Shown one piece after another: positions 1 through 37,539 of a DNA stretch of 64,000 nt. Each line of letters begins with the position of its first letter. The first letter of the stretch is position 1. The notes under the pieces were generated by a model. It was given only the letters and a program-made list of their open reading frames with translations. It was not told the origin of the DNA and searched no databases. Both the position numbers and the translations under genes were made by a program. Source of the DNA: Fratercula arctica (Eukaryota; Chordata; Aves; Charadriiformes; Alcidae); NCBI GenBank assembly GCA_947846985.1, contig CANTUZ010000014.1, positions 3,391,746 to 3,455,745 on the forward strand, read 5' to 3'.

Positions 1-14
1 GGCTGTGCCAGAGG

Positions 15-21
15 TATAAAT
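15..21 (+). promoter_or_regulatory. TATA box of the C-type lectin-like gene
   Basis: A TATAAAT motif lies about 30 bases before a GC-rich leader that ends in a good donor (CAG|GTAGGG, exon end 114). This places the transcription start near base 45 and gives a short non-coding exon 1 of roughly 70 bases. Assignment is by motif and spacing only. Confidence 0.6.
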
Positions 22-1433
22 GGCAAATGGCGAGTCCCGCAGTCGTTGCGCACTGAGCGCCGGCGGGAGCGGACGTGAGGGGAGCGGAGTGTCTCGCTGG
101 TGTCTGTGTTGCAGGTAGGGCCCGTCTGTGGGCGCTGCTGGGTCCCGGCCGCTCGCTGCGGGGGGCTGTGGGGAAGGGAGCCCGGCGGGCTGGCGCTCCC
201 CGTGCGCCCCCGCTGTTCATTGCCCGCCTCCCTCTGGGGTCGGGAAGCCGCTCCCCCCGCAGGGCCCCGCTGCTGCCCGGAGCTCCGCCGGCTGAGCTGG
301 GGCTCCCCCGCTGGCTCCGGCCCCGGGGCTCTCTCGGGCTGCGCTGGGTTCCTGGTAAGGCTCGGTCCCGTGAGGGTTTTCCCAGGCAGGGAGGGTCTAG
401 TTCCAGGACCCCCCTCCACGGTCCCCTTATCTCCCTGTTTTGTTTGGAGCTTCCTTCTCTTGGGGCCGTTGCAGGGAGGAGCCGCTCCTGTTGTTTTTCT
501 GGTAGGAAGCCAGCTGGTTGAAATCCAACGAAAACATTCAGTCACACGGTCCCTTAAAGGCGCTGGGCTGCAGCTGGCAGGGCAGGAGCTGCTTTGCCTA
601 AGCCCAGAGAAACAGCTCTAGGGTTTATAGTCCTGTGTCGTTTCGCCAGCTGAGCCTGTTTTGCAAATCTGTTCCTACTGGTGGTATTTGCATGTGGGTC
701 AGGGGCTTTCTGCTGCATCCGCTGGAGTGAGTTTTGTTTTCTGTTTTGACCCTGCCTTCACCAGGTGTGTAGGGCTTGGTCAGAGAAGTAGGGGGGAAAT
801 AGAAACTGTAGAGCTGTGTGTTTTCCTCTTGGATCTGCCTTGCTCCCTCCCTCACCCTGACTTGAGTCTTTCTCTGAAGCACCCACAAGAGGTTTTGCTG
901 AGGCCCCCTTCACCCCACCACCCCCAGGATCATGGGGTTTCCATCCCCAAAGGCTCCACGTGTCGCCCCTGCCCCAGCCTGGGTTGCTGGGGCTGCTGGT
1001 GGTAGTGTCTAGTCGCTGTGGCGAGCGGAGGACAGCTCAGCAGAGGTGTTCAGGGGACCCCGGACCCCCCCATTCCCAGGCCAGGGCCCCTCTGATGGTG
1101 GAGCAGGGGGTCTGAGTGCTGGGAAAGGCGATGCTGCCATCTGCGAGTGCTCTGGGGCCTGTCTGGGAAGGGTGCATGCAGGGTGGTGGGAAGGGTGCTG
1201 GGACAGCTGAGGCCAAGGTGTGGTGTTACTGCGTGTTTATGGCTGATATTTGATAGCCAGGTGTCGGACCAGTCAGCTGTTGGAATTAATCATCCCCATC
1301 TACTGTGTTGCATTCTCTGCAATCTCCCAGCGCAATGATAAGGGCAGGGGTGGTGGAACTGGATCCAAGCCTGGCTTGAAACAGCCAAGATCCTGCTTCT
1401 TGTGAGCAAATTGATTTCACTTTTCAGGGTGCC

Positions 1434-3029
1434 ATGGGGGAGAAGAACAGGTTCTGCTTCAACAACGGGAACGTAGAAGAGCCCCTGCATCCCGAGGATG
1501 GAGGAAAATCCCCCCACCCAGCGGTGCCTGGGGCTACAGGTGAAAGGACGCGCAGAAGAGTCCTGGGTGAGTGCAGGGCCTGTCAGGTGGGAGCAGTGTC
1601 ACCTCATGAGGGCTGTGGCTGGCAAGTGTGAGGCTTCTTCCAGCTGTCTGGGAAAGGGGCTTGTGTTCTGCTGGGTCCTCCCTGGGGGGCTGTAGCAGCC
1701 CCCCCATCTCTCTCTGTCTGGCAGCTCTCCTGCTGCGGGCTGTCCCCCAGTGTCTGTGGGGTGACAGCCTTGTCCCTGCCCTGTGTGACTGTCCCTTGCT
1801 GCCAGCTGGGCATGGCCCGATGGCAGTTCCTGGGTCCAGGGAGGGGATTGAGAAGCTGCAGCTGAGTGTGTGTGGGGTACAAGGGTGTGGGGGGTCCCTC
1901 CCGTGTTCCCTGGGCAGCTGGGGGTGGTGGGGCTGGGAGGGGACAGCACCATCCTCACCCCGAGTGGCTCTTTCCCCCTCCAGGCAAGTGTCCCACACTC
2001 CCTCCAGTGTGGGTGCTGGTGCTGGTGGCTCTGGTCCTGGCTCTGGCCGTGGCTGTTGCTGTACTCTCAGGTAAGGGAGGAGCGGCTGCCTCCTTCCCTG
2101 CCCCGCAGGGCTGTGTCCCCTGGTCCCTGCGGAGCCCAATCCTCTGCCCTTCTCCCCTTCCCTCTGCAGCCAGAAGATGTGGAGTGGATCCAGCTCTGCC
2201 TGTGGCTCCGATGCTGGCCTGTCCTGATGACTGGGTCGGGTACCGCAATGTCTGCTACTACCTGTCGAGGGACGAGGGGAGCTGGGAGTGGAGCCAGGAG
2301 CAGTGCTCCTCGCACGGGGCCTCGCTGGCCATGCCCAAGAGCAAGGAGGAAAGGGTGAGTGAGGGGCTGTTGTGGCTGCGTGGGGGTTTGGGGGGGTTCC
2401 TGGGCTGGGTGCAGAGGCCGGGGTTGGAGCGGAGCTGTGTCAGAGCAGGAGCAAGAGCGCTGGCCGGGCTGGTGAGCTCCTGCAGCAGCTCTGGAGCTTG
2501 TTGGAGCAGGCGTGGGGTGGGAGCTGCTGCCATCCCGGGGCCCGGGCTGCCTGCAAGGGGCAGGGATCAGCATGGGGCTGGGAGAGGGACTGTTGTGGGA
2601 CTGGCAGCAGCTCCTGACGCTTGGCTTCTCTCTTTGCCCAGGAGTTCCTCTGGCGCCTCAAGGGCAACACTGACTACTGGCTTGGGCTGCGGAGATGGGG
2701 CGAGCGCCTGGAGTGGGTGGATGGCAGCAGCTTCAACCAGACGTGAGTCCCGTTGGGAGCGGGGGCCGTGGGGAGACCGTCCTGCGGTGGGACGGGCAGG
2801 GCCCTGGTGGGACGTGTCTGCTGGGGCTGTCCCTCGCAGGCAGCCCTTGTCTCCTCCTGCTGCTTGAGGGGACAGCCGTGACCCCCACGGTGCCAGCGGT
2901 GTCTGTGCTGCTTGTTGCAGGTTTGTGGTGCACGGGGAAGGAGCGTGTGCGTATTTGTACGACGGGGCCGTTGCGAGTGCAGGCTGCTCCCAGTCGCGGC
3001 CGTACATCTGCAGCAGGCCCAAGAGATGA
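1434..3029 (+). CDS. C-type lectin-like type II membrane receptor (CLEC2/CD69/B-lec-like)
   Basis: Five coding exons join in phase: 1428-1566 (ATG at 1434), 1984-2070, 2170-2354, 2642-2742 and 2921-3029, giving 204 residues. All junctions are GT-AG. Exon 2 encodes a ~44-residue cytoplasmic tail. Exon 3 encodes one hydrophobic segment rich in Val, Leu and Ala, with no cleavable signal, so the protein is type II. Exons 4-6 encode one C-type lectin-like domain opening with CPDDWVGYRNVCYYLS, carrying a WLGL core motif (YWLGLRRW) and closing with a PYIC cysteine. The classical calcium-binding EPN/QPD-WND residues are not evident, as expected of NK-complex/CLEC2-type ligands and receptors that bind protein rather than sugar. 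I see no clear ITIM in the tail. Such lectin genes are MHC-linked in chicken, which fits the VARS1/LSM2 neighbours, although an assembly gap separates them here. The exact subfamily is not certain. Confidence 0.85.
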
Positions 3030-3650
3030 TGTGAGAGAGGTGATGGAGAAAGGACCTTCCCCATGGTGGGGCCTCACAGCTTCACCTCTTCCGCCAGCGC
3101 AGAGTGGTGTAGGGATGTTCTTCTCTCAGCTGCTGGTCCAGTTGCTCCTTGTCTCAGCAGAAGCTCGCTGCCAGCTCCCATGAGATGATCCTGCAGGTTG
3201 GGAGATGTGGTGGGAGCTGCTGTGTGCCTGCCTGGGCTGTGGCCTCAAGCATGGGAATGGTGCCTTTCTCCTCCTGGGACCACCCCAGAACTCATCTTGC
3301 CTCACTCACAAATCACGTAGACCTGCTTTTGATCTGTTTTTTGATCTGCTTTTGATTCTACAACAGCTTTCCAATTATCAAATTGGGAGTAAGCCGGAGA
3401 AACTTTGTTTGAGGCAGCAACGAGAGGGGATGCAGTAGCTACAAAGGTTTTAACAACCTGGAGGTTAATTAAGGACACATTACAGCAGATTAAGTCCGAA
3501 CAAGGATTAAAAGGAACAGAGATATGAAGTACTAATTATCCGGTGGTGTACCCGCGGCTGGACGGAGGAGTTCATACTGAGAGCTCTCTAACTATTACTT
3601 TTGTCGCCGTTCGCTGGATGAAAAAGGTGAGCAGCTGCAGTAGACATTAA

Positions 3651-4398
3651 AAATGGGACAAACAGCTACTTGAGAACAGAAATTGCAACTTGGACTTCTG
3701 CCTTGCACTTGCACAGAACAGGGCTTTAAAGTGGCCCCTGTCAAACTAGTGACTTTGCTTGTACGGATACGTGATTATTGCTCACGGTTCCCTGAAGGGT
3801 GGTCCTACAATTGGGCTCAGTGGCTAAAAGTGGGGGAGGAATTGCAAACACGGGAGACGCTGCACTTGTCCTTGCCAGAAGGAATAATAGTTACTTGGCG
3901 ACCTGTACACACTGCCATACGAACACTGCATCCCGCAGAGCAAGCCCTGCAAGGCGCTGCTGGAGGGGCACACAAGCTCCCCCAGGGGAACCTCAGTCTT
4001 TTGAAATGATACCCTCAGTTGCAGACCCTCAGCCTGAATATGCTCAAATTCCCAATCCTGAAGAACGTTACCAAAAGCAGACTTCAGGAGGTGAAGAGCC
4101 AGAAGATCCCTTTGATCCTGGCCCAATAAATCCAGAGACTGAACCTGATTTATGTCCACCTTTAACCCTGATTAAAGCTATGGCTGCCTCTGCTACAACT
4201 GCGGAGGAGATTTTACAGCAACAGAGACGAAAGTCGTTATCGCGTTCCTCCATTATTAAGCCTCCTCCATTTGCGCCAGGTATCGCGTCTGTTCCTCCTT
4301 TTCAACCACTTATGTGTGCGCAGCCAGAATCAGGGTATAGCAGTGTATTGTCAGAATGTCAGGGGAGAAGGACAGAGCCAGAGTGGATGCAAGAATAA
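3651..4398 (+). pseudogene. ERV gag remnant (matrix to pre-capsid), frame-broken
   Basis: An ATG followed by Gly-Gln, the usual start of a myristoylated retroviral matrix protein, lies at 3653 but meets a stop after six codons. The following sequence keeps matrix-like content in another frame (about 3683-4009), and a third stretch (to 4398) is rich in Pro, Glu and Gln like the linker between matrix and capsid. Stops and frame changes rule out a functional product. A splice-donor-like AAG|GTGAGC sits just upstream, as in a retroviral leader. Capsid-coding sequence is absent, so this copy is internally deleted. Confidence 0.6.
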
Positions 4399-4965
4399 AA
4401 GAGCTGTCTAATCGGCAGCTCTTTGAGCTGCTGAGAGCGCTACAGGCAGCGATTAAGCAACGTACTGCTCCATTTTGTGTCATCCACATTCGGAGTCACC
4501 TGTGGGACCAAGGGTTAGGAGAAGGTAACGCCCGAGCAGACAGACTGGTGACAGTGGCAGCCCCCCTGAGTGAATTCATCAAAGCCAGGGAATCACATGG
4601 CATGTTCCATCAAAACGCTAAGGGATTGCATCGACAGTTCAGTGTCGCTGTGGATGAAGCCAGAGGAATCGTGCGTGCTTGTCCCACCTGTAGTCACCAC
4701 GGCCCTGGGCTCGGTTTAGGCGTTAACCCGCGAGGATTGGGTCCTTGTGAGCTCTGGCAGGTGGATGTCACACACGTTCCCAAGTTTGGACGACTGAAAT
4801 ATGTACATGTTACTACTGATACTTATAGTGACTTTCTTTGGGCCACAGCTCAGGCTGGCGAGAGGGCCTTACATGTAATTAGGCATCTTATGAGTTGCTT
4901 TGCAGTCATGGGACTACCACGAGAAATTAAGACCGATAATGGACCTGCTTATACAAGTGAAAAGA
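4395..4965 (+). pseudogene. ERV pol remnant: end of RNase H plus truncated integrase
   Basis: The open frame holds the C-terminal end of RNase H, then an integrase zinc-binding region (two His followed by a CPTC pair) and the catalytic core up to the second aspartate (TDNG context near 4935). The frame then runs abruptly into a C-rich tract at about 4968-5010 and stops, so the third acidic residue and the C-terminal domain are missing. The gag-to-RNase H junction shows that protease and reverse transcriptase were deleted. The sharp breakpoint suggests insertion or recombination rather than gradual decay. Confidence 0.75.
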
Positions 4966-5953
4966 GCTGCCACCCCACCCCCCTCCCTCCTTTCCCCCCC
5001 CGCCCCCCCCCAGCCGTCTCCCTGCGATAGAAGTGGTGGATTTGTGTGTCTGCTGTGTAAGTGTGTGTGGGCGCCAGCTTACACCTGCTGATCAGCATCT
5101 GCGCTACTGTTTGTTTGTTGCTGTGTGCAGTGTCGTTGGGTGACTCCGCTGGAGCAGGTGTTCTGCCCGCTGTGGTCCTGTTCTCGTACGTGACTAGGGC
5201 TGACACTCTGTCAAGCGAAGAAGTTTGTATATACACAGTGTTTAGATGTAAGGCGAGCGCGCCCCAGGTAGATAGGCCATGATGGGCCGTAGAACCGATG
5301 AAAGCCCTGAAATATTGGGGGAGTTTTCGCCAGCCGACACGCTTACGCTCTCGGGAACGGCTCGCCCACGCAGGGCGTATGGCTGGTTGGTTGTTGTTTG
5401 CCTGTAAGATCATGGTTGATTGGGAAAAGGAGTTAAGCTAAAATCTATAGAATGCTCTGTAGGAAAAGGAGAAACTTAAGGGTGAGCTCTTGTTGCAAGG
5501 CAGACTCATGTCAGCCATAGGTGATGGGGAAAGAAAAAAGAAAAAAAAAAAAAGGGGGAAAAAAAAAAGGAACAATTAGAAGGGAAATGTGCCGTGTTAG
5601 CACAAATGTATGCCATACGCGCTACGAGAAAGCGGCAGAAAAAGAGAAACAGGACACCTGATGCAAGCAGTACTATAGAGATATGGTTTGGTTTTTTTTT
5701 TCCTGTATGTATATATGTTATTGCACGCCTTTGTAAATTATTCTGTGTTATACCCTGCGAGACTAAATGAACCCCAGCAGAAGCGGTCTCTTGAGCGGGG
5801 GGGTGGAATATGGGAAAGCAACAGAAGATCAGCAAGGAGGATTGTAAATACGCTCAAGGGACTCGCACCTGGGTGCTGGAAAACACATCTATCACACTAA
5901 TTGTTATTCAGTCTCGGGTGCTTGCAAGAAAAACACTTAGATGACATAAGTCT
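4966..5953 (+). other. Unassigned ERV-associated stretch between two integrase remnants
   Basis: After a pyrimidine-rich tract (4968-5030) about 900 bases follow with no coding region I can support. Short frames near 5570-5700 are Lys/Arg-rich, and A-rich runs occur at 5534-5570. It may hold LTR or leader sequence from another element copy, since it separates two integrase fragments, but I could not match LTR ends. Confidence 0.35.
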
Positions 5954-6496
5954 GTGATGGACTCAGGGACACCTTATCCAGCCGCTTTTCAAAAAACAGT
6001 AACTGTGATGATGGAACTGTTAGCACGATTGATTTCGCAGGGTCGTTTGCGCTGTCAGCAGCCGGCTCTTCTGCCATCGTTTGCGGGGGTTAACCCCCGA
6101 GGGCTTACACCTGATGAACTTTGGCAATCTGATGTTATACACACTATGGAATTTGGACGTTTGCGCTATGTACATGTTTCAGTTGATTTGTTTTCTCACC
6201 TTGTTGTAGCTAGTGCTCCTACAGGAGAGAAGGCTCGTGATGTTATTCGACATCAGTTGCAATGCCTTGCAGTCATGGGAGTACCGAAAACTGTAAAAAC
6301 TGATAACAGACGAGCTTACGTGTCCACTAAAATACAGGCCTCTTTACAGACATGGGGTATCAAACACGTCACTGGTATTCCTCATTCCCCAACTGGGCAA
6401 GCAATTCTGAAACGTATTCATCATACCTTAAAAACCATGCTTGATAAACGAAACGGGGAATCCCGTGGGTATGACACCTCAAGAGCGATTGTATAA
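5954..6496 (+). pseudogene. Second ERV integrase remnant, active-site glutamate lost
   Basis: A 180-residue open frame matches the integrase core of the upstream fragment (shared GVNPRG and WQxDV-type motifs) but differs at many positions, so it comes from a related rather than identical element. The first two acidic residues are present (SDV and KTDN contexts), while the position where DDE integrases carry their glutamate, about residue 153 (codon 6410-6412), reads lysine. The zinc-binding domain and the C-terminal end are incomplete. Not expected to be catalytically active. Confidence 0.75.
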
Positions 6497-6645
6497 AGCA
6501 ACTTCTGTTTTAAATTTTCTAAACATGTCGTCTTTGTCATCTAATGCTTGTTGCATGCTGTATTTTAGGCTGCTTACAGAAAGTAGTGCAAAAAATGATT
6601 AATCAAGCTTTTTTTTGTTGCAGAAAAAATAAAAAAGGGGGAATT
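6497..6645 (+). pseudogene. End of an ERV env cytoplasmic tail with polypurine tract
   Basis: Bases 6590-6645 parallel 7166-7355: both encode a Val/Met-Ile-Asn-Gln-Ala tail followed by a Lys-rich end and a polypurine tract ending AAAAAAGGGGGAATTG. This identifies the sequence just before 6645 as the tail of another env copy, directly followed by an LTR start. Confidence 0.5.
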
Positions 6646-6835
6646 GTGGAGATAGAGAGTAGCGTAGGGAATCTGTTTGGCCTTGATGAGACAAAGCTGT
6701 ACCCGTGAGAGGCGTCTTGAGAGAAAAGATAAGCATCAGGAGATATCAGCGAGGAACGGAATGTGAAAAGCAAAGCTGCTGCTCCGCGCGTGAACAGATA
6801 GCGTAATACTATAAATGTCACCACAGCAATAACTG
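6645..6835 (+). repeat. Partial ERV LTR (5' part of U3)
   Basis: The element starts with TG immediately after the polypurine tract at 6631-6644, the normal position of a 3' LTR. About 190 bases later the sequence continues as env transmembrane coding sequence of another copy, so this LTR is truncated by the recombination or insertion that built the composite element. It is not obviously alike in sequence to the terminal LTR at 7355. Confidence 0.45.
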
Positions 6836-7206
6836 AAAGTTTGTTAGAAGATCGGAATAGCCTGCGCCATGCGGTTTTGCAAAATAGAGCAGCAATCGAC
6901 TTTTTGTTCTTAGCTCAAGGACACGGTTGCGAAGATTTTGAGGGTACGTGTTGTATGAATTTGTCCGGTCACAGTGAATCGATTCACGAACAGTTGCAGT
7001 GGTTAAAAGAACATACAAACAAAATTCAGCAGACTCGTGGGTTTTTTGATGAGTGGCTAAACTAGCTTGTTTGGAAGTACTAGAATTGCTTGTTGAAGGC
7101 TTGCATATTATAATAATTCCTGTAATCATAAGTTTGTGCTTATGTGTACTCCTTTCTTGTATTAAGAGAGCTATGTTAAAAGTAATAAACCAAGCCTGGA
7201 TTGCTC
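6836..7206 (+). pseudogene. ERV env transmembrane-subunit remnant
   Basis: Two overlapping frames cover the ectodomain of a retroviral TM protein (an 'LQNRAAIDFL'-type helix and a following C-x6-CC motif) and then a hydrophobic membrane segment with a short basic tail (about 7080-7205). The ectodomain frame ends at 7065 and the membrane frame starts in another phase, so a frameshift separates them. The surface subunit is absent. The basic tail runs into the 13-bp array that precedes the polypurine tract. Confidence 0.7.
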
Positions 7207-7350
7207 AAAAAAAAAAGGGGAAGAAAAAAGGGGAAGAAAAAAGGGGAAGAAAAAAGGGGAAGAAAAAAGGGGAAGAAAAAAGGGGAAGAAAAAAGGGGAA
7301 GAAAAAAGGGGAAGAAAAAAGGGGAAGAAAAAAGGGGAAGAAAAAAGGGG
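7206..7350 (+). repeat. 13-bp purine minisatellite expanded at the ERV polypurine tract
   Basis: About eleven near-perfect copies of AGGGGAAGAAAAA run directly into the polypurine tract AAAAAAGGGGGAATTG. The repeat unit itself looks like a tandemly amplified polypurine tract. The sister junction at 6631 has a single tract, so the expansion is specific to this copy. Confidence 0.85.
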
Positions 7351-7354
7351 GAAT

Positions 7355-7628
7355 TGTTGCAGAATGGCTTGAGGAGCAAGGTCATGGGACAACAGAGGAG
7401 TTATGTGAGATGAGAATGGCGCAGAAGCAAGAATAAGGAGCTGATAAGAATAGGGAACTAAGGCTGGACCCTGTCGTGTGAGCAGTGAGCAGATGACTTT
7501 TATAATTAGCCAATATTCAAGCGATGATGTAACCAGTAGCTAGATAACGAAGCGTATTCGGGCAATAAACTGAAGCTTGCTTTATCGCTCACATTGAGTC
7601 GGCCGCTTGTCTTCCCTCGCTCGTCGCA
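7355..7628 (+). repeat. Terminal ERV LTR, truncated by assembly gap
   Basis: Starts TG right after the polypurine tract. A TATA-like TTTATAA lies near 7499, and a poly(A) signal AATAAA at 7564-7569, about 65 bases further on, in the order expected for U3-R. The downstream R/U5 part reaches the first N at 7629, so the LTR end and target-site duplication are not visible. Confidence 0.7.
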
Positions 7629-8128
7629 NNNNNNNNNNNNNNNNNNNNNNNNNNNNNNNNNNNNNNNNNNNNNNNNNNNNNNNNNNNNNNNNNNNNNNNN
7701 NNNNNNNNNNNNNNNNNNNNNNNNNNNNNNNNNNNNNNNNNNNNNNNNNNNNNNNNNNNNNNNNNNNNNNNNNNNNNNNNNNNNNNNNNNNNNNNNNNNN
7801 NNNNNNNNNNNNNNNNNNNNNNNNNNNNNNNNNNNNNNNNNNNNNNNNNNNNNNNNNNNNNNNNNNNNNNNNNNNNNNNNNNNNNNNNNNNNNNNNNNNN
7901 NNNNNNNNNNNNNNNNNNNNNNNNNNNNNNNNNNNNNNNNNNNNNNNNNNNNNNNNNNNNNNNNNNNNNNNNNNNNNNNNNNNNNNNNNNNNNNNNNNNN
8001 NNNNNNNNNNNNNNNNNNNNNNNNNNNNNNNNNNNNNNNNNNNNNNNNNNNNNNNNNNNNNNNNNNNNNNNNNNNNNNNNNNNNNNNNNNNNNNNNNNNN
8101 NNNNNNNNNNNNNNNNNNNNNNNNNNNN
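7629..8128. other. Assembly gap (500 N)
   Basis: Exactly 500 Ns, a conventional placeholder length. VARS1 enters this gap from the right with a large part of its coding sequence still to come, and the left side shows an ERV and a lectin gene but no VARS1 exons. The true distance and linkage are therefore unknown. Confidence 0.98.
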
Positions 8129-9770
8129 CCAAGGGACACCCAGGACACAGGACCCCCGTCACACCACCAGGGACCCCCAGGGACCCCAGGGGACCCCCCC
8201 AGGGACACCCCAGGACACAGAGACCCCCCAGGGACACCCCAGGGACACCCCCAGGGACCCCCCGTCACACCCCCGGGACCCCCAGGGACACCAGGGACCC
8301 CCCCAGGGACCCCCAGGGACCCCCCAGGGACACCCCAGGGACCCCCCGTCACACCCCCGGGACCCCCAGGGACCCCCCCAGGGACACCAGGGACCCCCCC
8401 AGGGACCCCCCAGGGACACCCCCAGGACACCAGGGACCCCCCAGGGGACAACTCCCAGGGACCCCCCCAGTGACACCAGGGACCCCCCAGGGACCCCCGG
8501 GAACCCCACCCAGGGACCCCCCAGGGATCCCCCACGGTACACCAGAGACCCCCCAGGGGACCCCAGGGACACCCCCCCCCAGTAACCACCAGTGACACCA
8601 GGGACCCCCCAGGGACCCCCAGTGACACCAGAGACCCCCCGGGGACCCCCCCAGGGACACCAGGGACCCCCCCAGTGACACCAGTGACACCAGTGGCACC
8701 AGTGACACCAGTGACGGCAGGGACCCCCCCAGTAACCACCAGTGACCACAGCGATCCCCCCAGTGACCCCCCAGGACCAACCAGTGCCCACCAGTACCAA
8801 CCAGTGACAACCAGTGACCCCCCAGTGCCCACCAGTGACCCCCCAGTGACAACCAGTAACCCCCCAGTAACAACCAGTAACAACCACTGACCCCCAGTAA
8901 CCACCAGTGCCCACCAGTACCAACCAGTGACCCCCCAGTGACCACCAGTGACCCCCCAGTAACAACCAGTACCAACCAATGACCCCCAGTGACAACCAGT
9001 GACCACCAGTGACCCCCCAGTCCCTCCCAGTTCCATCTCAGTCCCCCCAGTGCCCTGTTCCACCCCAGTCCCATCCCAGTGATCCCCGCTCCCTCCCAGT
9101 TCCCTCCCAGTGCCTCCCAGTGCCTTCCCAGTCCCTCCCAGTTCCCTCCCAGTTCCCTCCCAGTGCCTCCCAGTGCCTTCCCAGTCCCTCCCACTCCCTC
9201 CCAGTTCCCTCCCAGTGCCTCCCAGTGCCTTCCCAGTCCCTCCCAGTTCCGTCCCAGTTCCCTCCCAGTGCCTCCCAGTGCCTTCCCAGTCCCTCCCACT
9301 CCCTCCCAGTTCCTTCCCAGTCCCTCCCAGTGCCCCCCCACTCCCTCCCAGTTCCCTCCCAATGCCTTCCCAGTCCCTCCCAGTTCCCTCCCAGTGCCTT
9401 CCCACTCCCTCCCACTCTCTCCCAGTTCCTTCCCAGTGCCTCCCAGTCCCTCCCAGTGCCTTCCCACTCCCTCCCACTCTCTCCCAGTTCCTTCCCAGTG
9501 CCTTCCCACTCCCTCCCACTCTCTCCCAGTTCCTTCCCAGTGCCTTCCCAGTCCCTCCCACTCTCTCCCAGTTCCCTCCCACTGCCTCCCAGTGCCTCCC
9601 AGTCCCTCCCAGTTCCCTCCCAGTCTCCCCCAGTGCATTCCCAGTCCCTCCCAGTTCCCTCCCAGTTCCTCCCAGTGCCTCCCACTCCCTCCCAGTGTCT
9701 CCCAGTTCCCTCCCAGTGCCTTCCCAGTGCCTCCCAGTGCCTCCCAGTGCCCCCAGTGCCCCCAGTCCGG
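8129..9770. repeat. Intronic minisatellites of VARS1 (CCAGGGACCCCC / CCAGTGACCACC / CCCTCCCAGT families)
   Basis: Three related 10-12 bp families follow one another: CAGGGACCCCC to about 8640, CCAGTGACCCCC and variants to about 9010, then CCCTCCCAGTTC/CCCAGTGCCTTC to about 9770. All are C-rich on the + strand, hence G-rich in the VARS1 transcript, directly downstream of the exon-18 donor. Confidence 0.9.
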
Positions 9771-9776
9771 TCCCAC

Positions 9777-37476
<27,700 letters not shown>

Positions 37477-37539
37477 GGCCTGGGGGGGGGGAGGAGAGAG
37501 AGAAGAGAGAGAGAAAGGGGGGGTCAGTGGGGGCTGGGG

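Larger units (their letters stand above)
3370..7628 (+). mobile_element. Composite, degraded endogenous retrovirus
   Basis: Sequence between the lectin gene and the assembly gap is AT-richer than its surroundings and carries retroviral parts in + orientation: a gag remnant, an RNase H/integrase remnant, a second integrase remnant, a polypurine tract with LTR start, an env transmembrane remnant and a terminal LTR. Capsid, nucleocapsid, protease and most of reverse transcriptase are missing between gag and RNase H. Two integrase segments and two polypurine-tract/LTR junctions show that at least two related proviruses were nested or recombined here. Integrase style resembles alpha/beta-type avian ERVs. 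The 5' end is uncertain: no 5' LTR or primer-binding site was recognised. The 3' LTR is cut by the gap. Confidence 0.8.

Noticed and set aside
625..1005. Frames on both strands in the first intron of the lectin gene
   Set aside because: They overlap a normal intron with good splice sites on either side and show no domain.
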